Of a stretch of DNA of 12,307 bases, positions 5,792-12,307 are shown one piece after another (within the stretch, counting starts at the first letter, position 1; the number at the start of each line of letters is the position of its first letter). The stretch spans positions 1-12,307 of the forward strand of contig JAPPDO010000279.1 in assembly GCA_028821635.1 (NCBI GenBank), read 5' to 3'. Below the pieces are notes generated by a model. It worked only from the letters and a program-made list of their open reading frames with translations, was not told where the DNA came from and searched no databases. The position numbers were made by a program, and so were the translations under genes. The stretch comes from Ekhidna sp. Lineage in GTDB: Bacteria > Bacteroidota > Bacteroidia > Cytophagales > Cyclobacteriaceae.

Positions 5792-7572
5792 ATCGCTTTA
5801 ATCAAGTGATTAGCTTTTGATTTTCCAATTAAATCTGTCAGTTCTTTTTCACTTGAATTTTTCAATCGCTTTATGCTGCCAAATTCTTTTAAAAGCGTGT
5901 TTTTAGTTTTTGGCCCTATCCCCTTGATGGTATCAAGCGATGAACTGAACAACGATTTACTTCTTTTATTTCTGTGAAATGTGATTGCAAATCGGTGAGC
6001 CTCGTCCCTTATTCTTTGAATTAATTTTAAGGATACCGATCTTTTATTTATTAACAATGGAAGATTGTCTTCCGGATAATATATCTCTTCTAATTTCTTC
6101 GCAATTCCTACGATTGGAATTAATCCATATAATCCTAGTTCTTTTAGTGCATCTAAGGCTATGCTTAATTGTCCTTTACCCCCGTCGATAATAATGAGGT
6201 TTGGGTAGGGAAGTTGTTCCTTTTTTAAATAACCATATCTTCTTGCAACCACTTCCCTCATGGATGAGAAATCATCCGGCCCTGTGACTGTTTTAATGTT
6301 GAATTTTCGGTAGTCGGATTTAGATGGTTTCCCATTTTTGAAACATACCATGGAGGCAACAGGATTTGTTCCGTGGATATTTGAATTATCAAAGCATTCA
6401 ATATGAATGGGCAGATTTTTAAGTCTCAAATCCTTTTTTAGTATTTCCAGAACTGTTTGATTAGGCGTTTTTACTTCTTCTTTGGATATTTTTTCTTTCT
6501 TATAAAAAATAGAATTTTTTAAAGACAGATCAATTAGCTTCTTTTTATCACCAATCTTAGGCTGACTAATAATAATATCTTCCCATTCCTCCACTTGCTC
6601 ATTGGTAAGTATTTCAGTGTTAGTGCTTTGATATTTTTTTCTAAGATCAAAAATGACAAACCGGAAAACTTCTTTATTTGACTCGTTCATTCTTTTCGTT
6701 ACCTCAACTGTTTCTGAGTTAATAATGGCACCATTCTCAATCTTCATATAATTGACAAAGAGGGAATTCTCCTCCCCTCCTGTCATTGTAAAAACATCTG
6801 TATTTGTAATTTTTTGATTGACAATCAGTGATTTTGTTTGAAACTTTTCAAGAAACTCAAATCTGTCTTTAAATATCTGTGCAAGTTCAAAGTTTAAATC
6901 AACCGAGGCTTTCTGCATCTTCTCCTTAAAGGTGCGTTTTACGATAGCAATATCTCCTTTTAGAATTTGCTTAGCACTTTCTATATCTTCTGAATAATCA
7001 TTTTCTTCCTGCAATCCTTCACATGGCCCAAGGCAATTTCCAATATGATACTCTAAACAAACTCGAAACTTCCCGCTCCTAATATTCTGTTTTGAGAGAT
7101 TAAGTTTGCAAGTTCTGATTTTATGCAATTTCCGGATGAGGTCAAGCACTCCGTTCATCGCCTTAACACTCGTAAAAGGCCCAAAGTATTCACCTCTGGA
7201 TTTATCAATTCTTCGGGTTGAGTAGATTCGGGGGAATCTTTCATCGGTAATACATATACTTGGGAAACTTTTGTCGTCTTTTAAGAGAATGTTGTATTTA
7301 GGCTGAAATTCTTTGATCAGATTATTCTCCAGCAATAGTGCATCAAACTCCGAGAAGACAATGACAAATTCTATTTTACGTATTTCAGATACTAAGCGGT
7401 AGGTTTTTCTACTTTCTAACTGTTTTTTGGTAAAATAACTGGAGACACGTTTTTTGAGGTCTCTGGCCTTCCCTATGTAAATAATTTTACTTCTGTCGTT
7501 AAGAAATTTATAAATTCCCGGCTTGTCAGGCAGATTTAAGTATTCTTCTTTTTTATACTGTTGGAATTTCAT
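5773..7572 (-). CDS. uvrC: UvrC, excinuclease ABC subunit C
   Basis: UvrC makes the two incisions flanking a DNA lesion in nucleotide excision repair after UvrA and UvrB locate the damage. The protein is 599 residues, normal for the family. Residues 15-47 hold the GIY-YIG nuclease core (PGIYKF and IIYIGKARDLKKR), which makes the 3' cut. C155, C172, C180 and C184 form a cysteine set resembling that proposed to bind an iron-sulfur cluster in E. coli UvrC. A UVR region for UvrB contact is at about 205-245. The RNase H-like nuclease domain that makes the 5' cut spans about 375-535, with CFDNSN (393-398), IDGGKGQL (462-469) and RDEAHRFA (522-529). A helix-hairpin-helix pair follows (IKGIGPKTKNTLLKEFGS at 549-566, then LTDLIGKSKAN). 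Its ATG overlaps the stop of the upstream penicillin-binding protein gene by one base. Confidence 0.98.
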   Translation of the reverse strand: MKFQQYKKEEYLNLPDKPGIYKFLNDRSKIIYIGKARDLKKRVSSYFTKKQLESRKTYRLVSEIRKIEFVIVFSEFDALLLENNLIKEFQPKYNILLKDDKSFPSICITDERFPRIYSTRRIDKSRGEYFGPFTSVKAMNGVLDLIRKLHKIRTCKLNLSKQNIRSGKFRVCLEYHIGNCLGPCEGLQEENDYSEDIESAKQILKGDIAIVKRTFKEKMQKASVDLNFELAQIFKDRFEFLEKFQTKSLIVNQKITNTDVFTMTGGEENSLFVNYMKIENGAIINSETVEVTKRMNESNKEVFRFVIFDLRKKYQSTNTEILTNEQVEEWEDIIISQPKIGDKKKLIDLSLKNSIFYKKEKISKEEVKTPNQTVLEILKKDLRLKNLPIHIECFDNSNIHGTNPVASMVCFKNGKPSKSDYRKFNIKTVTGPDDFSSMREVVARRYGYLKKEQLPYPNLIIIDGGKGQLSIALDALKELGLYGLIPIVGIAKKLEEIYYPEDNLPLLINKRSVSLKLIQRIRDEAHRFAITFHRNKRSKSLFSSSLDTIKGIGPKTKNTLLKEFGSIKRLKNSSEKELTDLIGKSKANHLIKAIKKGDL

Positions 7573-7574
7573 TA
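7570..7574 (-). promoter_or_regulatory. TAATG stop-start overlap coupling the PBP gene to uvrC
   Basis: The TAA stop of the penicillin-binding protein gene (7574-7572) and the ATG of uvrC (7572-7570) share one base. This is a usual arrangement for re-initiation by the same ribosome. An AGAGGA run at 7585-7590 resembles a Shine-Dalgarno sequence, but it is 12 bases from the ATG and is part of Glu-Asp codons, so it may be coincidence. Confidence 0.6.
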
Positions 7575-9839
7575 CATGAAATCGTCCTCTTTTACGACAT
7601 CATATTGAACTGAATCATCAGCATTTGAGGCTTCGGCATAAAGATCACAGTTGATCACCGTTCTTAATGGTTTTGTTGGTTTCTCGAAATAACCCTTACT
7701 GTAACCCAGCGTAGGGTCTTGATACACTTTAAGCATGAATTTTTCATAGATCGGGAGTGCAGTTCTGCCGCCCTGACCCAAATACCACTCTCTGAATCTA
7801 ATGCTTCTGTCGTCGCCCCCTACCCAGGAGCCCGCTACCAAATTCTTGGTTACTCCAATAAACCAGCCGTCTGAGGCGTTCTGTGTCGTTCCGGTTTTTG
7901 CTCCAACGTCATTATTCAGTTTAAGTTCTTCGGATAACCTTCTTCCGCTGCCTATTTCAATGGTTCCTTTTAACATATGTAACATTAAGTATGCCGTCTC
8001 CTCATTGATAGCTTCTCTCTCATCCGGAACAAATTGTTGAATGATATTTCCATTTTTATCTTCAATTCTGGAAATGAAAAATGGACGTATATGAGTTCCT
8101 TTGTTAGCGAAGGTGGAGTATGCACCGATTATCTCAAACAATGAAACGTCGCCCCCTGCACCTAGGCAAAGCGACGGAACAGCCTCAAGTCTGCTTTCTA
8201 TTCCTAGTTTATTGGCATACTCCACAACAGTGTTTGGGTTGATTTTATTCATTATCCAAGCCGTAATGCTATTGACAGATCTCGCCATAGCCTCTCTAAA
8301 GGTAAATGTTTCACCGGTGAATCTTCCATTTGAATTTTGTGGAACCCAGGTGGGAGGGTCCTGACTTGGCAAATTGAATGAAACGGGTGCATCTACAACT
8401 TTCTGACAAGGTGACCAGCCAATATCTAATGCAGCAGTATAAACAAATGGCTTGAAAGTGGACCCCGGTTGTCTTTTTCCCTGCTGCACATGGTCGTATT
8501 TGAAATATTTGTGGTTAATACCTCCTACCCATGCTTTGATATTCCCTGTTTGAGGATCCATGGCCATAAAACCAGTTTGGAGGAATCGCTTGTAGTAATT
8601 AAGGGAATCATAAGTACTAAAAACAGTATCAATTTCGCCTCTCCAGGAAAAAATTCTCATTGGCTTTTTGACATGAAGATAATACTCCAATGAGTCGCTT
8701 CCCTTCCCGTATATTTTCACTAGCGATTTATAAGTATGGGTTCTTTTGATGACCTCATTAAGAAATCCGGGTATTTCTTTATTTTGATCATCAATCCATG
8801 GGTTTCCTCCCCTCCAGTGTTTATCAAATTTAGATTGTAATGAGTCCATGTGTTCAGCAATTGCATCTTCTGCGTATTGCTGCATTCTACTATCTATTGT
8901 TGAATAAATTTTTAAGCCATCTTCAAACAAATCATAGCCATTCTGATTTGCCCAATTAATAAGGTGAGCTTTGGCAACGGTTCTAAAGTAGGTTGCAAGC
9001 CCTTCATTGTGACTTTCCACCAAATAATTCAGTACTAATTTTTTATCCTTCAAAGAATCAAAGGCTGATTTATTTATCAATCCGTATTTATGCACGTTCC
9101 ATAAAACCTCAGTCCTTTTATTTTTTGCTCTTTCAGGATTGTAAACCGGATTAAATGCAGTGGGTTTATTGATGGAGCCTACCAGGCTGGCCGACTCCTG
9201 ATAATCTAATTGGGATGGGAGTTTATTGAAAAATGTTTTGGCCGCTACTTTAATTCCGTATGAATTGCTCCCGAACTCTATTGTGTTGAGATACATTGCG
9301 AGAATCTCTTCTTTTGTGTAAGACCTTTCAAGTCGAACTGCAATTATCCACTCCTTGATTTTTGTGATTAACTGCCTAATGGAAGAGTACTCATAGAGGG
9401 AACCTTTTTTATCGCTATTAGTCTTGTACAAATTTTCAGCAAGTTGCATAGTAATGGTGCTGCCACCACCCTGAAAGTTGAAAGTGAGTTTTCCGATGAT
9501 CGCCCTGACAAGACTTCTTAAGTCTACTCCGGAATGCTCCTTAAATCTTACATCCTCCGTTACCAGCAGCGTATTGATAAGCTCCGGAGAAAGCTCATCA
9601 TAGCTAACCTGCGTTCTATTTTTTCTAAAGTATTTCCCGAGTAAAACCCCGTCAGAGCTGATTAATTCGGATGAAAGGTCCGGATCGGACCGCTCAAGGT
9701 CTTGCAAACCCGGAAGGCCCCCAAACCATCCAAAAGCATCTCTCTTTGCCATTTGAAATAAGGTGAAAGTGCCCAATAGTGCAACTATCAGCCCTGTCCA
9801 GACTGTTTTAATCGTTATTTTTATGAGTTTTTGCTTCAT
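7572..9839 (-). CDS. Class A penicillin-binding protein (PBP1A type), bifunctional transglycosylase/transpeptidase
   Basis: This enzyme polymerises lipid II into glycan strands and cross-links them in the periplasm, anchored in the inner membrane. It is 755 residues long. A short cytoplasmic tip and one transmembrane helix (about 11-30) come first. The GT51 transglycosylase domain follows: TEDVRFKEHSG at 94-104 contains the likely catalytic E95, GGGSTITMQLAEN at 124-136 is the second signature, and RSYTKEEILAMYLNTIEFG at 172-190 the next. The transpeptidase domain has all three active-site motifs: SxxK as S460-TF-K463, SxN as S521-V-N523 and KTG at 648-650. The C-terminus is acidic and probably unstructured. 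It is of the mrcA/ponA kind, but paralogue naming in Bacteroidota is not uniform, so I give no symbol. Its ATG overlaps the stop of the TPR gene by four bases, and it overlaps uvrC by one base, which places it in the middle of a three-gene transcript. Confidence 0.96.
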   Translation of the reverse strand: MKQKLIKITIKTVWTGLIVALLGTFTLFQMAKRDAFGWFGGLPGLQDLERSDPDLSSELISSDGVLLGKYFRKNRTQVSYDELSPELINTLLVTEDVRFKEHSGVDLRSLVRAIIGKLTFNFQGGGSTITMQLAENLYKTNSDKKGSLYEYSSIRQLITKIKEWIIAVRLERSYTKEEILAMYLNTIEFGSNSYGIKVAAKTFFNKLPSQLDYQESASLVGSINKPTAFNPVYNPERAKNKRTEVLWNVHKYGLINKSAFDSLKDKKLVLNYLVESHNEGLATYFRTVAKAHLINWANQNGYDLFEDGLKIYSTIDSRMQQYAEDAIAEHMDSLQSKFDKHWRGGNPWIDDQNKEIPGFLNEVIKRTHTYKSLVKIYGKGSDSLEYYLHVKKPMRIFSWRGEIDTVFSTYDSLNYYKRFLQTGFMAMDPQTGNIKAWVGGINHKYFKYDHVQQGKRQPGSTFKPFVYTAALDIGWSPCQKVVDAPVSFNLPSQDPPTWVPQNSNGRFTGETFTFREAMARSVNSITAWIMNKINPNTVVEYANKLGIESRLEAVPSLCLGAGGDVSLFEIIGAYSTFANKGTHIRPFFISRIEDKNGNIIQQFVPDEREAINEETAYLMLHMLKGTIEIGSGRRLSEELKLNNDVGAKTGTTQNASDGWFIGVTKNLVAGSWVGGDDRSIRFREWYLGQGGRTALPIYEKFMLKVYQDPTLGYSKGYFEKPTKPLRTVINCDLYAEASNADDSVQYDVVKEDDFM
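9836..9839 (-). promoter_or_regulatory. ATGA overlap coupling the porW/sprE-type gene to the PBP gene
   Basis: The PBP start ATG (9839-9837) overlaps the TGA stop (9838-9836) of the TPR gene. No Shine-Dalgarno-like run is present just upstream, so PBP translation probably depends on termination of the upstream gene. Confidence 0.6.
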
Positions 9840-12307
9840 TGATAATTCTTTCTAAAGAAGTTTTGGTAAGAATCCACATCCTTCGTCTTATATAGAATAT
9901 CAAAGTTATCTTCAGTGATTACAAAAATATCAAACTTTTCTTCCTTGAATTTGTCTTTGAGCGTAACTTCCTCCCGAAAACTTTTAAAAAAATTGTAAGC
10001 AGTTCCTCTTCCGGGATATGAATCAACGAAGACCATTGATTTTGTATTGCTCAGTATGAGATTCCCCGTTTTGAGGTTTTTTAAGTTTTTGCTTTGTAGA
10101 TATTGGGTTATTTCCTGTGGAATGTCCTCTGAAAGTGATCCGGAATTTTGATACACAATAACAAAAAAGTGTTTTTGATTGAAGACCGCAACATATTTTG
10201 CTTTACCGCTATTGTATCTTTTTTGTTGAAAATCTTCGGATGCTTTTACAAGAGATTTAGCATATTCAAGCACGTCGCTTTGCGGGTAAGCCTTAATAAA
10301 TTCGCCAAGTTCATATTGATATTTTCTTTCGTTGTTGGGATGGCCTGTGGCGAGGACATTCAATAGTGCAAGGTTGTCACTGAATTCATTCTCCGGATGA
10401 ACTAAAAGTGCACTATCAATCGCATTTTTAACCGGAGTATAATTGCCGTTTTTATAGTGAGTGTATAACTTTTTATAAAGTTTTTTAAGCTGTTCATTGG
10501 CGGCAAAGCTGTCTTCTCTGTAGTTGGAGTTTTCCACAAGTTTGGCATATACCGTATCAGGGAATTCCTTCTTTAACATCTGACCATACCTTGAGGATGC
10601 TGCCGGATCTGACTTTTTAAATAAAAGGAAAAGCTGATACATTACTTCAGGTCGATATTCAGTCTTTGGAAATCGGGTGAGTAATTCCTCAAATGAAATG
10701 ATGGCATTATTATCCTCTTCTAATCTCAGATGGTAAATATTCCCAAGATTATAGAGTGCTTCCTCAATTTCTTTCAAGAGTAGTGCCTTTTCCTCATCTG
10801 TTTTGGGCACATTTGCCGCCATTCTCTCAGCCTCGGCATCAACAGAGATTTCTTCAACTGCGTCAGTCTTTTCGGAGACTTTATTTGTTGCAATCCCCTG
10901 ATTTGTACTCGTCGTGAATTTTGCATGGCTGCTTCTTCTCCAGTCATCTTCAAGGGGCCGGTCGCCCCACTGTTTTAAAAAATCATTCGTTCCTCTCGAG
11001 ATCTGATTGGGGTTGTTAAAATACCACACAGACCCTGATGAGGCTGTCGTTATCAAATTATCGCCTCGCTGCTTAGCTATTGACCTTGACCGGACAATTG
11101 CAGCTTGCTTTTCTTTTTTCGCCTTCTCCTTCTTCTCCTTCTTTTCTTTTTCTATAATAGATCTGGCTAATCTCAGCACTGAGTCTTGTGGTATTTCAGA
11201 TAAAGCCAATAGGCTGTCATTTTTATGAATAGTAAGGATTTGTTTTACGAAATCAACTAAAATCTCCTGTCGCTCTTTTATGGTTTCATAAATCTCCTCA
11301 TCTTGGGGCATTGTACTCACAGCACTGTCATAATAGCTTTTAGCCATATTATAATTCTTCAGAGAGTCATAATAAATCTCACCTAAACGTAGGTAGGAAT
11401 AAGCTTTCTGCCGTGTATTACCGGAGCTGTTTTTGATGGAGAGTTTGTAGTTATTGATAGCTTTTTCAATATTCCCATTATTCAATTCAAAACCTGCAAT
11501 TTCAAAATAAATCTTATCCTGATACTCCTTGTTTTTGCTGTCTGAAAGGAGTTTTTTGAGGTACCTTCTTGTCTTTCTCAGGTTGTTGGCTTCGGCCAAC
11601 TCTGTTACGCGTGCCATGTATAATTTGGCATAAAACTCCAACTCATAATTTGGACGGCTTCTGAGTACATTCCGATAATACTGATACGCCTCATGTTTAA
11701 AATTTAACTCATCGTATGATTGGCCTATTATAAAGTTAATCCGGGCCCTGTCGGAGCTATGATAAAGCTCCTCCGCTTTCACCAGATTTTTTACCATTTT
11801 GTCCTGATCACCTCTTTTTTGATACAAATAAGCAGTGTTCAAGTAAAGCCTCCTCCGATTATCCCTGTTGAGTTGTTCTTTTTCTAAATAGTCCGTCACA
11901 GCAACGGCATTATTGTATTCTTCAAATTCAGTAAATGTTCGTATAAGCTCTGTCAATGCGTAGTGCCTTATATTGTCATTTTCACTGTGTGTATTTACGT
12001 ATTTGAAGGTCTCAACTGCATCCGGAAATTCGGAATTGTAATGCCTTGCTTTACCCACCAAGATGTAGCTGTCGTCCTCCCATTTTGAATCCGGATGTCT
12101 TTGTATCGCAATGGAAGCCTTCTGAATGCAGTCCTCTATTGCTGTTTTGAGTAAGGTGGAGGTTGCAGTATCAAATGGAGGAAAAATAGGTAAAACCTCA
12201 TCATAGTTCCATTCCTGCTGATCAAAGATAGTGCGTTCAATTTCCTTGACCTTTTCTTTAGCAATGAAGTACGCATTATAATGAGAAGTAAGGTTATGAT
12301 AAGAGTC
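9836..12307 (-). CDS. porW: PorW/SprE-family TPR protein of type IX secretion and gliding, 5' end beyond the window
   Basis: The frame is open from TGA at 9838-9836 to the right edge, about 823 visible residues, with the start and any lipoprotein signal off the window. The TTG at 12061 is an internal Leu: the upstream codons read on without a stop and contain the family-like YNAYFIAKEKVKEIERT. TPR-type helix pairs fill the first third; TPR-like repeats resume near 10,500-10,770 (ALYNLGNIYHLRLEED). A Lys/Glu-rich stretch (about 11,105-11,152) separates them and is followed by the conserved VWYFNN and WGDRPLEDDWRRS signature (10,931-11,026). The C-terminal part, from about 10,220 down (KYVAVFNQKHFFVIVYQNS), resembles the terminal domain of SprE/PorW. 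This lipoprotein is needed for type IX secretion in F. johnsoniae and P. gingivalis and has been linked to GldN/PorN and the motor complex. Here it leads into a PBP and uvrC. Confidence 0.88.
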   Translation of the reverse strand, partial: DSYHNLTSHYNAYFIAKEKVKEIERTIFDQQEWNYDEVLPIFPPFDTATSTLLKTAIEDCIQKASIAIQRHPDSKWEDDSYILVGKARHYNSEFPDAVETFKYVNTHSENDNIRHYALTELIRTFTEFEEYNNAVAVTDYLEKEQLNRDNRRRLYLNTAYLYQKRGDQDKMVKNLVKAEELYHSSDRARINFIIGQSYDELNFKHEAYQYYRNVLRSRPNYELEFYAKLYMARVTELAEANNLRKTRRYLKKLLSDSKNKEYQDKIYFEIAGFELNNGNIEKAINNYKLSIKNSSGNTRQKAYSYLRLGEIYYDSLKNYNMAKSYYDSAVSTMPQDEEIYETIKERQEILVDFVKQILTIHKNDSLLALSEIPQDSVLRLARSIIEKEKKEKKEKAKKEKQAAIVRSRSIAKQRGDNLITTASSGSVWYFNNPNQISRGTNDFLKQWGDRPLEDDWRRSSHAKFTTSTNQGIATNKVSEKTDAVEEISVDAEAERMAANVPKTDEEKALLLKEIEEALYNLGNIYHLRLEEDNNAIISFEELLTRFPKTEYRPEVMYQLFLLFKKSDPAASSRYGQMLKKEFPDTVYAKLVENSNYREDSFAANEQLKKLYKKLYTHYKNGNYTPVKNAIDSALLVHPENEFSDNLALLNVLATGHPNNERKYQYELGEFIKAYPQSDVLEYAKSLVKASEDFQQKRYNSGKAKYVAVFNQKHFFVIVYQNSGSLSEDIPQEITQYLQSKNLKNLKTGNLILSNTKSMVFVDSYPGRGTAYNFFKSFREEVTLKDKFKEEKFDIFVITEDNFDILYKTKDVDSYQNFFRKNYQ

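Noticed and set aside
7801..8364. Plus-strand open frames inside the PBP gene, and similar antisense frames inside gldM, gldN, uvrC and porW
   Set aside because: They lie opposite genes with full catalytic or family motifs, and their products look like random low-complexity translation.
12059..12061. TTG as the start of the TPR protein
   Set aside because: Translation of 12062-12307 on the minus strand has no stop and gives family-like sequence, so this codon is an internal Leu.
1..12307. Mobile elements, CRISPR arrays, tRNA/rRNA genes, riboswitches or defence genes
   Set aside because: I saw no transposase-like frames, no regularly spaced repeats and no tRNA-like cloverleaf; nearly every base is taken up by the genes listed.

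Overview
The window looks like a chromosome segment from a gliding or type IX-secreting member of the Bacteroidota, most likely a Cytophagales-type lineage. The evidence is an unbroken porP-gldK-gldL-gldM-gldN order, AT-rich DNA, almost no Shine-Dalgarno sequences ahead of the genes, and signal peptides that leave Gln after the cleavage site. The lineage call is inferred from the style of the proteins. There is no rRNA, tRNA, insertion sequence, phage gene or CRISPR array in view.

Left half, plus strand (1-5791): the 3' part of a PorP/SprF outer-membrane protein is followed, after a 158-base gap with an imperfect inverted repeat, by five tightly spaced genes. These are gldK, gldL, gldM, gldN and a secreted FISUMP-domain protein. 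GldL and GldM form the proton-driven inner-membrane motor of the type IX secretion system (T9SS) and gliding machinery. GldM crosses the periplasm to the GldK/GldN assembly under the outer membrane, and PorP belongs to the outer-membrane part. The FISUMP gene is the last member before a strong intrinsic terminator, so it is a candidate accessory T9SS component.

Right half, minus strand (5773-12307): three overlapping genes run towards the first operon. They are a long TPR protein of the PorW/SprE family (its 5' end is beyond the right edge), a class A penicillin-binding protein and uvrC. The overlaps (ATGA and TAATG) imply one transcript with coupled translation. PorW/SprE is itself required for type IX secretion, so two T9SS units converge here, with a peptidoglycan synthase and a DNA-repair nuclease between them. 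The plus-strand terminator stem lies inside the last codons of uvrC.

I do not see a wholly new system. The points most worth a second look are the FISUMP gene in the T9SS operon, a GldM transmembrane helix whose motor acidic residue appears shifted by one helical turn, the PorW/PBP/UvrC linkage, and the terminator embedded in uvrC.
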